A stretch of DNA of 64,000 nt, taken from assembly GCF_017565745.1 (NCBI RefSeq), contig NZ_JAGDYM010000009.1, positions 1 to 64,000 of the forward strand, in the 5' to 3' direction. The translations under genes and the position numbers were made by a program. The notes under the pieces were generated by a model. It saw only the letters and a program-made list of their open reading frames with translations. It was not told the origin of the DNA and ran no database searches. The DNA is from Leucobacter weissii. GTDB lineage: Bacteria > Actinomycetota > Actinomycetes > Actinomycetales > Microbacteriaceae. Positions 35,901 to 43,477 of this stretch are shown one piece after another. The stretch's first letter is position 1, and the number at the start of each line of letters is the position of its first letter.

Positions 35901-36012
35901 GTTGTTCGGTCGTCGCCTCGCAATCGCCCGCGAACGCAACGGCCAGGTCCGTGAAGAGGACATGGGGTTCGAGGAGTTCAAGGCCCAGTTCGAGGGAGCA
36001 AAGGAGGACTAA
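32998..36012 (+). CDS. Large sortase-anchored surface protein of the element
   Basis: A 1004-residue protein. GTG at 32998 is chosen because AGGAGG is six bases upstream. Parts: signal peptide ending AHA near residue 45; a domain with YCADLD near residue 75 and ALHVWSV near 125 that looks like a thioester domain, although the usual glutamine is not obvious; then about five Ig-like repeats (each beginning with a V-x-GD/GE segment) from about 290 to 920; a C-terminal LAHTG sorting-like motif, membrane helix and charged tail. Likely an adhesin for mating contact, by analogy with surface proteins of Gram-positive conjugative plasmids. Confidence 0.8.
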   Translation: MSGSLTPSPVTGSPPPARLRRWLSALIALLVIAGSFALGTQPAHAGSEGVGYWSGGAFLGAYNTDVDGRQAYCADLDAAAPYGSTSGPERITSLDSLSRQQLAELNYVLDRWGQSGDPNITAAVALHVWSVTSAGTYNSHGMSGDDYYVARAPASERGTILANLATIRQEAAIYAVTDPSLSLSLDMADQYAGTLTVATHPAGLTGTATLSDAVFADGSSSRTIGAGAHPITGTPADGVPSYQIGASMSIDAAGYGAALDLYVTPGGGKQRLIAAVSGSSTGLSASAESPVIELDFQPEITTQVASRFVAEGDAFVDGLTVSVSKRTWIHLDGAPVEVTATGTLYGPFDEHPAEADTPPAGAPIAGSETVTLTGAGSYTSSGSIIAPESGFYTWVWAIDKDAHGDHAKYLTDSFTDRFGQVTETSVVPFQPVAVSEADQRLAVPGDALTDTITVSSSNGAWLKKDGAPIPVVFEGTAYQVPGTLPPTQNAEIDAAAVPLGTVTVTADGPGVYTSPSVVAPSGGFVTWVWEVKKSSQPEWVRDYLASDWQDGYGIAVETTSVRWPITMTSLMREYNVHPGGRAFDVVTVSGFPANHGDFAGDGYWGADVDELRHTVYGPFATDTMLTDDLDLTTAPVLAELTTPARNGVYKLGYTDEDQIVPTEPGFYVLVTRFAGDDRVQPYQSSPADVLERFYVPPTGTEVPVSVITQATPEAFVGEPFSDTALVQGTKIPVGAYLVFRAYGPHPADAGAVCEVPFYESDEIPVTQAGIYGSGTTSVDAAGNVYWIETLYDSDGEIVAAGECGAPGETTVVKEQPEELIVKTNAVPTVTLGDPAHDVATVTGTVPDGARLMFEAYRQDGDTATCTPEELVFTSTVIELDGPGEYRSDEVIFDRTGVYYWVETVTNADGTILHRGICGAPDETTTVAESPDEPGKPGTPGELAHTGGGDWWPLGLAGGLIAAATGGVLLFGRRLAIARERNGQVREEDMGFEEFKAQFEGAKED

Positions 36013-36057
36013 CGAAGCTGCTGATCTGCTGGCACCCCCAACACGGCGGGTCAGCAC

Positions 36058-36094
36058 GGGAGGGCACGAACCACCCCCAGGTTCGTGCCCTCCC
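36058..36094 (+). terminator. Intrinsic terminator after the surface protein gene
   Basis: A perfect 15-bp stem (36058-36072 with 36080-36094) around a seven-base loop, beginning GGGAGGGCACGAACC, followed by ACCTTTCC. It lies 45 bases after the stop. It separates the surface protein from the coupling-protein operon. Confidence 0.8.
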
Positions 36095-36137
36095 ACCTTT
36101 CCGCGCCAAGGCGTCTCGCGGCGCTTGGGGCGGTGCG

Positions 36138-36147
36138 GGTGCACCTG
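36138..36147 (+). promoter_or_regulatory. GGTGCACCTG leader motif, copy 4
   Basis: An exact copy, 37 bases before the GTG at 36185, just after the terminator. GGTGCA can pair with TGCACC at 36162-36167. Confidence 0.4.
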
Positions 36148-36184
36148 CATGGCGACACCCCTGCACCGCTTGGAAGGACCCTCT

Positions 36185-36769
36185 GTGACGCCGAAGCCGC
36201 GCTACCGCCGAACCCACCCCGACCACCAGCCCCCACGCATGGCAAAGTCTCCGAAGTCTGAATCGAGCGGGCCGGTGGTCGTGCCGGTCGTGGAGTTCAC
36301 CATCGACGGTGACGGGTCGATGACAGTCACGGTGGATGGGGTGCCGTATCTGCCGGAGCCGTTCGCGCCCGGCTGGCGGCGCGAGTCGTTCCCGACGATC
36401 CTCGACACCCTCACCGCCCGATACCGGACGCCGCTGCGAGTGCAAGTACGGGAGGCAGACGGGTCAACGTTCACCGACATCATCACCCCACCCCGCGAAC
36501 GACCAGGCCCGAAGCCCTGGGAAACACCGCCGGCGTCCGCGGCGCCGCCACGGCCTGCGGCACCCCCGGTGCTGCATCAGGTGGCGGGGTCAGGATTTGT
36601 GCCCGGAGAGGATGTCGCCGTTGCGATCATCCACGCCCACAGCGACGCCGGCGGTGACGGTGTTGCTCGTGCCCTGCTCACGGCGGAGCAGGCGGCGGCT
36701 GCGGTGACGGGTGAAGTGATCCTCCTCGGCTGCGTCTCGGGCACTCTCACCATTGGCAGAATCCAATGA
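36185..36769 (+). CDS. Hypothetical protein upstream of the coupling protein
   Basis: A 194-residue soluble protein starting at GTG after GGAAGGA. The N-terminal 35 residues are basic and probably disordered. Next is a beta-rich section (VEFTIDGDGSMTVTVDGVPY, then a helix with ILDTLTARY and RVQVREADG), then a Pro-rich linker and a C-terminal domain rich in Ala and Val. It overlaps the coupling-protein gene by four bases. The family was not recognised; it may be an accessory factor of the coupling protein. Confidence 0.65.
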   Translation: MTPKPRYRRTHPDHQPPRMAKSPKSESSGPVVVPVVEFTIDGDGSMTVTVDGVPYLPEPFAPGWRRESFPTILDTLTARYRTPLRVQVREADGSTFTDIITPPRERPGPKPWETPPASAAPPRPAAPPVLHQVAGSGFVPGEDVAVAIIHAHSDAGGDGVARALLTAEQAAAAVTGEVILLGCVSGTLTIGRIQ

Positions 36770-38583
36770 GTAGCCCCAGGCAGGGCGGGGCGCTCGGGGA
36801 TGAGCTGGCGAACCTTGGCATCATCGCCCTCATCGCCGCAGCCGCCCTGGCAGTCTTGCTCCGTATCGCCGGCAGCATCACTGCCTGGGTCACCGGCATC
36901 GCGCAGCCGTCGGGTGGGATCGAGGCCGGTCTTGGGGTGCTCCTACATCCGGGTGATCCGGGTGCCGCGCTCGGCGCCGACGGGCTCAACGCTGTCGTCT
37001 ACTGGATCGTCGCCGGCGCCCTAATCATCGCGGTCGGGGCGGCGGGGTGGTGGGTCTGGCGGACGTTCCGGGAACAGGCACGGCGCACGAAAGTCGACCC
37101 GTACCGGATCGCGGGGATCGCCACCCGCACCGACGTGACCACGGCCGCATCAGAAAAGTCACTGCTGCGTCGCGCCGGGCAGCTCCGCCCCTCGATCCAC
37201 CGCCCGGCGATCGGAGACGTGGGCTATCTCCTGGGTGCGTCGCGGGGTGTGAATGTGTGGGCGAGTGTGGAGGACTCGATCCTGCTGATCGGGCCACCAC
37301 GCTCGGGCAAGGGACTGCATGTGGTGATCAACGCGATCCTCGACGCCCCCGGCGCGGTCGTCACCACCTCCACCCGCCCCGACAACCTCACCGCCACCCT
37401 CACCGCCCGAAGCACCTACGGTCGCCCGGTGGCGGTGTTCGACCCGCAGCACCTCGCAGAAGGCGTCCCGGCAGGACTCCGATGGTCGCCGATCCGGGGG
37501 TGCGAGGACCCGTTGACCGCGATGATCCGCGCCACCGGCCTCGCCGCCGGCACCGGACTCTCCGCCGGTGGTGTCGAAGGCGGCGACTTCTGGGAAGGGA
37601 AAACCCGCACCGCACTCCAAGCCCTCCTCCACGCAGCCGCGTTGGATCACCGCACCCCTGCCGAACTCTTCCGGTGGACGCTCGACCCGGCAGCAGCATC
37701 GGATGCGGTCGCGATCCTCACCGCGAACCCGAACGCAACCACCGGGTGGGCGGACTCGTTACAGGCCATGATCGACGCCGACCCGAGAACCCGCGACTCC
37801 ATCTGGCAAGGCGTCTCGCTGTCATTGGCCGCGCTCGCTGACCCGCGGGTGCTCGACGCGGTCAGCCCCGGCCCGGATGAGCGGTTCGATCCCGAAGAGT
37901 TCCTCCGCAAGCGCGGCACCGTCTACCTCCTCGCAACAGGTGCGGGGGCGAACAACAGCGCCGCGCTAGTATCGGCGTTCGTAGAAGACCTCGTCGAAGC
38001 CGCCCGACGCCTCGCCGCCAGATCACCCGCCGCACGGCTCGACCCACCCCTCCTGCTCGCTTTGGACGAGATCGGGAATCTCGCCCCGCTCCCGTCCCTT
38101 CCGACGTTGATGGCAGAAGGCGGAGGCACGGGAATCGCGACGATGCCGGTGTTGCAGTCCCTCGCCCAGGCACGGGAGAAATGGTCGGACAACGCGGCTG
38201 GCGCGATCTGGGACGCCAGCATTGTGAAGATCATCCTCGGCGGAGCCTCCAACTCCCGCGACCTCCAAGACCTCACGACACTGATTGGGGAGCGTGACGA
38301 GATCACCGACTCCACCACGGTCGGCGACCACGGGTCCCGCACCGCGCAACGCTCCATCCGACGGGTGCCGATCATGCCACCCGACGTGATCCGCACCCTC
38401 CCATTCGGCACCGGCCTCATCCTCCTCCGCGCCGCACCACCGATCATCGCGAGACTGCGCGCATGGACCCACCGCAAGGACGCAGGCGAGCTGCAGTCGC
38501 AGCGCCGCGGTGTCGAAGAGCTGCTGCAAGCAGGAACAGCGGCGTCGACGGGTGCGCAGGGGGTCGCGGGCGCACCTGAGTGA
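36766..38583 (+). CDS. VirD4/TraG-like type IV coupling protein
   Basis: A 605-residue protein with two N-terminal membrane regions (about residues 15-45 and 75-100), Walker A GPPRSGKG near residue 183, Walker B LLLALDEIGNLAPLPSLP near 430, and a C-terminal arm. Coupling proteins bring the DNA-relaxase complex to the secretion channel. The two ATPases of the system, this and the VirB4-like one, are about 10 kb apart with cargo between. Its 3' end contains the fifth, imperfect leader motif. Confidence 0.9.
   Translation: MSSPRQGGALGDELANLGIIALIAAAALAVLLRIAGSITAWVTGIAQPSGGIEAGLGVLLHPGDPGAALGADGLNAVVYWIVAGALIIAVGAAGWWVWRTFREQARRTKVDPYRIAGIATRTDVTTAASEKSLLRRAGQLRPSIHRPAIGDVGYLLGASRGVNVWASVEDSILLIGPPRSGKGLHVVINAILDAPGAVVTTSTRPDNLTATLTARSTYGRPVAVFDPQHLAEGVPAGLRWSPIRGCEDPLTAMIRATGLAAGTGLSAGGVEGGDFWEGKTRTALQALLHAAALDHRTPAELFRWTLDPAAASDAVAILTANPNATTGWADSLQAMIDADPRTRDSIWQGVSLSLAALADPRVLDAVSPGPDERFDPEEFLRKRGTVYLLATGAGANNSAALVSAFVEDLVEAARRLAARSPAARLDPPLLLALDEIGNLAPLPSLPTLMAEGGGTGIATMPVLQSLAQAREKWSDNAAGAIWDASIVKIILGGASNSRDLQDLTTLIGERDEITDSTTVGDHGSRTAQRSIRRVPIMPPDVIRTLPFGTGLILLRAAPPIIARLRAWTHRKDAGELQSQRRGVEELLQAGTAASTGAQGVAGAPE
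38569..38578 (+). promoter_or_regulatory. GGCGCACCTG, one-mismatch leader motif
   Basis: One base differs from the ten-base motif. It is inside the last codons of the coupling-protein gene, 52 bases before the SSB start. A CCCCA/TGGGG hairpin lies between it and the start. Confidence 0.3.
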
Positions 38584-38630
38584 CAGAGCACCCCAGTCCT
38601 GGGGATGCCGTCACCGATCAGGAGTGTCCT

Positions 38631-39095
38631 ATGGCCATCCATACGCAAGAGTCCCTGTCCGGGTTCATCGCTTCCGAACCCCACCTGTCGTTCACCGAGA
38701 AGGGCGACGCGCGCCTGTTCGTGAAGATCGGGCAGGAGCACTACCGTCGGGAAGACGATGGCTCGTTCACGCAGACCGAGACCACGTTCCATGACCTCGT
38801 CGCGTTCCGGAAAACCGCCGAACGCGCGCACCAGCGGTTCGCGAAGGGCGACAAGTTCATCGCCGAAGGGTACGTGCACCAGTACGACCGCAGCGACGAC
38901 AACGGGCAGCCGGTCAAGGCGGAGGAGTTCGTTGCGAAGAAGATCGGCCACGACCTCGCCCGCACCCGCTACACCGTCGACCGGCCCCGCCGCACCCCAG
39001 CAGCCGATTCCCTGGATGCGGGACTCGAGGGCGCCGCGCTCTCACCCGACACCGAACGCCGTGCATCCGCGGGCGCTGCTGTAGTCGGGAGGTGA
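38631..39095 (+). CDS. Single-stranded-DNA-binding (OB-fold) protein
   Basis: A 154-residue protein. ATG at 38631 is supported by AGGAG nine bases upstream; a GTG/ATG-type start at 38580 overlaps the previous stop and is less likely. The central part (LSFTEKGDARLFVKIG, then FHDLVAFRKTAERAHQRFAKGD and FIAEGYVHQYD) matches the strand pattern of SSB proteins. The C-terminus is basic/Ala-rich and lacks the acidic DDDIPF-like tip of housekeeping SSB. Probably coats transferred single strands. Confidence 0.8.
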   Translation: MAIHTQESLSGFIASEPHLSFTEKGDARLFVKIGQEHYRREDDGSFTQTETTFHDLVAFRKTAERAHQRFAKGDKFIAEGYVHQYDRSDDNGQPVKAEEFVAKKIGHDLARTRYTVDRPRRTPAADSLDAGLEGAALSPDTERRASAGAAVVGR

Positions 39096-39104
39096 TCGCG
39101 CATC

Positions 39105-39707
39105 ATGGCCGATGAATTGCCCAAGCAGAGCAATGCTGATCCCGGTGAGATGGCGGAGGACGAGTTCGATGAGAGCTACGACCCCGAAACCCCCGGCACC
39201 GAGAACGAGGAGTCGGCGGGGCCTCCGGGGCCGGTGAACTGGAACCTCCTCACCGCCGACGCCGCGGAAGAGGAATGGCTCGCGCTCAACGAATGGGTGC
39301 ACTGGCTCCGCCACACCTACGGCCTGCCCGTCGCCGTGGTTCCGCCGTTCTGGCACCGCCACCCCGAACTCGTCTGGGAACTCTCCGCCCTCCACATCCA
39401 CTGGCTGTGCGCGATCCACCCCGAAGCCAAAGGCTCCGCGATGCTCGTCTGGCACCGCGACTTCGCCGAAGCCCGCGAACGCCTCCGCGACTGGACCTCA
39501 GCCTGCGGCACCCGCCTGAACACCGACCGCCCCACCCGCCAGATCATCTGGCCCGGCGAGAAACCCGTCGAACCGGTCGAGGACGTGCTGATCCCGAACC
39601 GCGAGGAAGACTTCGTGGAATACATGCACGCCGACGTTCAAGCACGCCGGCGTGCTGAGGATCAGTTCATCGCCGGGCTTGTTCTGAGCACAGGAGAAGT
39701 TCCGTGA
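39105..39707 (+). CDS. DUF4913-family protein
   Basis: A 200-residue protein with an acidic, disordered N-terminus of about 45 residues and a compact domain rich in Trp and His (WLALNEWVHWLRHTYGL, PPFWHRHPELVWELSALHIHW) typical of DUF4913 proteins found on actinobacterial mobile elements. No enzymatic motif is known to me. It overlaps the next small gene by four bases. Confidence 0.8.
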   Translation: MADELPKQSNADPGEMAEDEFDESYDPETPGTENEESAGPPGPVNWNLLTADAAEEEWLALNEWVHWLRHTYGLPVAVVPPFWHRHPELVWELSALHIHWLCAIHPEAKGSAMLVWHRDFAEARERLRDWTSACGTRLNTDRPTRQIIWPGEKPVEPVEDVLIPNREEDFVEYMHADVQARRRAEDQFIAGLVLSTGEVP

Positions 39708-39895
39708 ACCGGCCGCGGCGCAGGCGCGGTGAGGATCGGCGCTTCACGGTAGAGGCGGTGCCGCGCAGCCAACCTGATCTGCACAAGCTCGCGCAAGTGT
39801 TCCTCGGCATGGCGGTTGGCAGGGTGAAGGCCGAGGAGTCATCCGCGCCGGATGCTTATGATCCTGGGCGTTCTGAGCCTGGCAACGTAGAATAG
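39704..39895 (+). CDS. Small basic hypothetical protein before the recombinase
   Basis: A 63-residue protein starting at GTG in a four-base overlap with the DUF4913 gene. The N-terminus is very basic (RPRRRRGEDRR); the middle has a short amphipathic helix (LHKLAQVFLGMAVGRV). It could be a DNA-binding accessory such as a recombination directionality factor, a role often held by small basic proteins next to serine integrases, but there is no family match. The 159-base gap after it contains CCGGTTTTTCCGG and no gene. Confidence 0.55.
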   Translation: MNRPRRRRGEDRRFTVEAVPRSQPDLHKLAQVFLGMAVGRVKAEESSAPDAYDPGRSEPGNVE

Positions 39896-40054
39896 AACCC
39901 GACGCCACAGCCTCTCCGGCTGGGTGCGCAGTCCCTTTGCCCTTGTGGCTTACCCCGGTTTTTCCGGCGGACGTGTTTCCCGTTTACGAGTCGCACCGCG
40001 TGACGCTTCGTCGTCGCGTTGGCTCCCACCCATCGGTGAGAGGAAACACGACTC

Positions 40055-41755
40055 ATGACTCTGGCACCCCCAGCGCCACCCACCAGTCTCGACCGTCTCG
40101 GCGAGACCACGACTCTTGCTGTCTCCTACCTGCGTGTGTCCACGAAGGAGCAGGCAGAGCGCGGCGGCCGCGACGAGGGCTTCTCGATCCCCGCGCAACG
40201 CGACGCGAACCTCCGCAAGGCCCGCGACTTGAACGCGATCGTCGTGGAGGAGTTCATCGACGCGGGCGAGTCCGCGCGGAAGGCCGACCGGCCTGAACTG
40301 ATGCGGATGATCGAGTACGTCAAGACCCACCAGGTCGCGTACTGCATCGTCCACAAAGTCGACCGGCTCGCCCGCAATCGCGCCGACGACGTGGCGATCC
40401 ACCTCGCCCTCAAAGACGCCGGCGTGATGCTCGTGTCCGCGACGGAGAACATTGACGAGACCCCATCGGGGATGCTGCTGCACGGCATCATGTCCACGAT
40501 CGCGGAGTTCTACTCCCGCAACCTCGCCAACGAGGTTGCGAAGGGCATGACCCAGAAGGCCGCAACCGGCGGCACCGTCGGGCGGGCGCCCATCGGATAC
40601 CTCAACGTCCACCAGCGTGACGAGCTCGGCCGTGACATTCCCACCGTGATCCCCGACCCGGACCGTGCCGCGCTGGTGCGGTGGGCGTTCGAGGCATACG
40701 CCACAGGGAACTACTCGACCTCGATGCTGCACAGCGAACTGATCGACCGCGGCCTCACCAGCGTGCCGACCCCGAAACGTCCCGCGAAAGCACCAGGGCT
40801 GTCCACGATCCAGCAGATGCTCTCCAACCCGTACTACAAGGGCGATGTCATCTTCCGTGGCGCCCGCTACGACGGACTCCACGAGCCGCTGGTGAGCGCG
40901 GAACTCTGGTACCGGGTGCAGAACGTCCTCACCGCGCACCAGGTATCCGGGGAGAAGACCCAGACCCATGAGCACTATCTGAAAGGCTCCGTGTACTGCG
41001 GTGACTGCGGCTCCCGGCTCATGGTCACGCACGCGAAGAACGGCAAGGGCATCGTCTACCCGTACTTCATCTGCGCCGGCCGGCACTCCAAGCGCACGAA
41101 CTGCACGCGCCAGGCGATGCCGATCGATCACGTCGAACGACAGGTGGAGGACTACTACCGGCGTGTGCAGATTCCCGAGCACATCGTCACCGCGCTGCGG
41201 CAGATGCTCGTTCGCCAGTTCGATGACCTCCACACTGCGAACAAAGCCGAACGACACACTCTCGCCGTCGAGCGTGACCAGCTCCGGGACGAACGCCGCA
41301 GCCTGCTCCACGCCCACCACGCGGGTGCCGTCCCACTGGACCTCCTCAAAGAGGAACAGGACCGCATCGGTCGCAGACTCGCGTTCCTCGATGCGCAGAT
41401 CGACGCGGGCCAGATCGAGTACGACCAGGCCAAGGCGCACCTGGAAGACTGCCTCGCGCTGGCCGGTGACATGCACGCGATCTACATGAGCATTGACGAC
41501 TCACTCCGACGCATCTGCAACCAAGCGTTCTTCGAGCGCATCCACGTCTACGAGGTCGAGAACGTCGACCATGTGGAGGCGGAGCCTGGTGAACCGTTCG
41601 ACTGGCTGCTTGACCCGAACCTCCACGCCGCAGCACTGGCCTACGAGGCCAGGCTACGTGCGGGGGAGGATGTCAAACCTACGGACGTCGCAAGTTTGAA
41701 CATCGACTATTGGGTGGGCGATACCAGACTCGAACTGATGACCTCTTCCGTGTGA
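40055..41755 (+). CDS. Large serine recombinase (integrase)
   Basis: A 566-residue large serine recombinase. The catalytic N-terminal domain has SYLRVST with Ser29, the arginine-containing VDRLARNR, and the long helix around EFYSRNLANEV. The recombinase domain (about 180-290) is followed by a zinc ribbon with cysteines in YCGDCGSRL and later FICAGRH and NCTR, then a coiled coil at about 385-470. The last dozen residues are read from the complement of tRNA-Val(CAC), placing the attachment site in that tRNA. It would integrate and excise the element. Confidence 0.93.
   Translation: MTLAPPAPPTSLDRLGETTTLAVSYLRVSTKEQAERGGRDEGFSIPAQRDANLRKARDLNAIVVEEFIDAGESARKADRPELMRMIEYVKTHQVAYCIVHKVDRLARNRADDVAIHLALKDAGVMLVSATENIDETPSGMLLHGIMSTIAEFYSRNLANEVAKGMTQKAATGGTVGRAPIGYLNVHQRDELGRDIPTVIPDPDRAALVRWAFEAYATGNYSTSMLHSELIDRGLTSVPTPKRPAKAPGLSTIQQMLSNPYYKGDVIFRGARYDGLHEPLVSAELWYRVQNVLTAHQVSGEKTQTHEHYLKGSVYCGDCGSRLMVTHAKNGKGIVYPYFICAGRHSKRTNCTRQAMPIDHVERQVEDYYRRVQIPEHIVTALRQMLVRQFDDLHTANKAERHTLAVERDQLRDERRSLLHAHHAGAVPLDLLKEEQDRIGRRLAFLDAQIDAGQIEYDQAKAHLEDCLALAGDMHAIYMSIDDSLRRICNQAFFERIHVYEVENVDHVEAEPGEPFDWLLDPNLHAAALAYEARLRAGEDVKPTDVASLNIDYWVGDTRLELMTSSV
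41715..41755. other. Probable attachment site at the tRNA-Val 3' half
   Basis: The recombinase frame and the 3' half of tRNA-Val(CAC) share these bases. That is the expected layout when an element uses a tRNA end as attachment site and rebuilds the tRNA on integration. The exact crossover dinucleotide cannot be seen, and no second copy was found in the window. Confidence 0.6.
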
Positions 41756-41787
41756 AGGAAGCGCGCTACCAACTGCGCCAATCGCCC
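41715..41787 (-). tRNA. tRNA-Val(CAC)
   Basis: The minus strand folds as a cloverleaf: acceptor GGGCGAT/ATCGCCC, D-arm GGCGCAGTTGGTAGCGC, anticodon arm CTTCC-TTCACAC-GGAAG with anticodon CAC, and T-arm with GTTCGAGTC. Discriminator base is A; CCA is not encoded exactly (ACCCA follows). It is convergent with the recombinase gene. Confidence 0.92.
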
Positions 41788-41854
41788 GGGGCGTCGCACC
41801 GCGACACCGACCTCAACGATCATACACGGCCGCGGACGTCCTCCGTACCGCCCA

Positions 41855-42871
41855 TCATCCGCTCGGGCCGACCGGCGGCGCGAGCTGACTGTCGAGCTTC
41901 TCGTTCAGTTCCTGGTTGACCGCATCGAGGTCCTGCAGTTCCTCCCGCATCTCCTCGTACTTCTCGATTCTCCGCTGGATGCGTTCGTACTCGTTTCCGA
42001 GCTCTTCCGAGCGCCGTTCGAGCCGCTCTCTCAGCTCCCAGAACTCCACCTCGTTACCGGAGAACTCGAAGGCCGCATTACGTCGGTTGAAATCGTCGAC
42101 CTGATCGTTGAACCGTTCGACGGCCTCCTCATAGGCAGCGCTGCGCTCCTCCACGTCCTCGCGCAACTCCTCCATCTCCGTCTGCAGTTCCTCGGCGCGC
42201 GTCTGGATCTCATCGAAGATCTCGTGATAGTCGTCGAAGAAGTCGACGATGGCGTCCCGGTCGTTGAACCACCTCGCGTAATGCTGCTCCAACCAGTCCG
42301 GGAGCTCTCGCACCTCCGTTCCGAGCACCGAATGCAGCTCGTTGGCGAAGCCGTCGCCGGAGAGAGCGCTGTAGACCGACATCCGCTCGGCCAATGCCGG
42401 CGACTCGCCCGACAACTCCGCGTACAGCTCGTTGAGCCGGGCCGCGAGGTCGTCGCGCTCTCCGCGTTCGAGCCTCGCAAAGGTCGCGTGAAGCAGTTCG
42501 TGCGCGGCGGTCACCTCGACGATGCCGTCGATGCGCTCATCGGTGACCTCGAAGAGATGGATGCTGTCGCGCGTGTAGCAGCCCAGAATATGACCGCCCT
42601 CGGAGTGGTCCACATCCGCGCACTGCTCGTTGAAGCGCTGACTCGCCTCCAGGGTCGGACGGGTGGCGAGGAAGACCCGGCGTCCCTCGTCGGTGAGATC
42701 GAGACGATCCGCGAGATCGAGGACTTCCTGCGGCGCATCGAAGCTCTGAGCCGCGAAGTGATCGGAGATGTGCTGGCGATTGAGATAGGCCAGTCCGGCA
42801 CCGGCGAGGAGGGCGACCACGAGCAGCGCGGAAAAGACGCTCCAGAACGTCTTCCGCACTCCCCGACTCAT
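41855..42871 (-). CDS. Membrane-anchored zincin-like protein with coiled coil
   Basis: A 338-residue protein. An N-terminal membrane helix lies at about residues 8-32; the following extracytoplasmic domain contains AAHELLHATFARLERGE, a helix with HELLH that resembles an HExxH zinc-binding site. The C-terminal 130 residues form a Glu/Arg-rich coiled coil. The start is the ATG at 42871; an upstream GTG would add only non-hydrophobic residues. It is the first chromosomal gene beyond the element. Function is unknown; a cell-envelope protease or scaffold is possible. Confidence 0.75.
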   Translation of the reverse strand: MSRGVRKTFWSVFSALLVVALLAGAGLAYLNRQHISDHFAAQSFDAPQEVLDLADRLDLTDEGRRVFLATRPTLEASQRFNEQCADVDHSEGGHILGCYTRDSIHLFEVTDERIDGIVEVTAAHELLHATFARLERGERDDLAARLNELYAELSGESPALAERMSVYSALSGDGFANELHSVLGTEVRELPDWLEQHYARWFNDRDAIVDFFDDYHEIFDEIQTRAEELQTEMEELREDVEERSAAYEEAVERFNDQVDDFNRRNAAFEFSGNEVEFWELRERLERRSEELGNEYERIQRRIEKYEEMREELQDLDAVNQELNEKLDSQLAPPVGPSG

Positions 42872-43043
42872 GTCTACCAGTATCGGGCATGTGCCGGCCC
42901 GGCGCTGACACCTCACCCGAGAGGAGGGCGACGACCGCGCGGAAATCGCCTCGGAGCGTCACCGGCACCCCGAGACGCACCGACTGATTTGCGGTGCCTC
43001 CCAGGACTCCCCTATAGTCTTTCAAGTACGCGGAAACGTGTGT

Positions 43044-43119
43044 GCGGATGTAGCGCAGTTGGTAGCGCATCACCTTGCCAAGGTGAGGGTCGCGAGTTCG
43101 AGTCTCGTCATCCGCTCCA
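43044..43119 (+). tRNA. tRNA-Gly(GCC)
   Basis: Cloverleaf with acceptor GCGGATG/CATCCGC, anticodon arm with loop TTGCCAA and anticodon GCC, T-arm GTTCGAGTC, and an encoded CCA at 43117-43119. Confidence 0.92.
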
Positions 43120-43160
43120 GTAGTCTGGGTCACCAGGCTGCTCGTGGTGTCAACCACTGC

Positions 43161-43231
43161 GGTGGCGTGGCCGAGAGGCGAGGCAGCGGCCTGCAAAGCC
43201 GTATACACGGGTTCGAATCCCGTCGCCACCT
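43161..43231 (+). tRNA. tRNA-Cys(GCA)
   Basis: Cloverleaf with acceptor GGTGGCG/CGCCACC, short D-loop, anticodon loop CTGCAAA with anticodon GCA, T-arm GTTCGAATC and discriminator T. No encoded CCA. Confidence 0.92.
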
Positions 43232-43259
43232 CGGCACACAACTGAATATGCCTGAACAG

Positions 43260-43331
43260 GCGCGATTGGCGCAGCGGTAGCGCGCTTCCCTGACACGGAA
43301 GAGGTCACTGGTTCGATCCCAGTATCGCGCA
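43260..43331 (+). tRNA. tRNA-Val(GAC)
   Basis: Cloverleaf with acceptor GCGCGAT/ATCGCGC, anticodon arm CTTCC-CTGACAC-GGAAG with anticodon GAC, and T-arm GTTCGATCC. Its anticodon stem and much of its body match the tRNA-Val(CAC) on the other strand at 41715. The Gly-Cys-Val order is common in actinobacteria. Confidence 0.92.
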
Positions 43332-43477
43332 CAGACGATTGAGCCGATCGGAAAGCACGCTCGCTTGCCCGACCGGGGCGACTGGAGTCCGTCGGATCAT
43401 GTGCGGCTTCAGGAGCGCTCGCATGCGTCCGTCCTGGGCATGCAGTTCCTCTCCCGCATTGGACTAGGCTCGATGCT

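Larger units (their letters stand above)
12034..41755 (+). mobile_element. Integrative conjugative element (right part; left limit uncertain)
   Basis: A continuous set of conjugation and maintenance genes runs from ardC to a large serine recombinase whose frame ends in tRNA-Val(CAC). Signs of transfer are the VirB4-like and VirD4-like ATPases, a VirB6-like channel, antirestriction, Prim-pol, DprA and resistance cargo. I saw no direct repeat of the tRNA end to the left. The start given here is the first clearly element-type gene, not a proven boundary; the AraC gene and even the kdp block could belong to the element. No relaxase was recognised. Confidence 0.85.
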
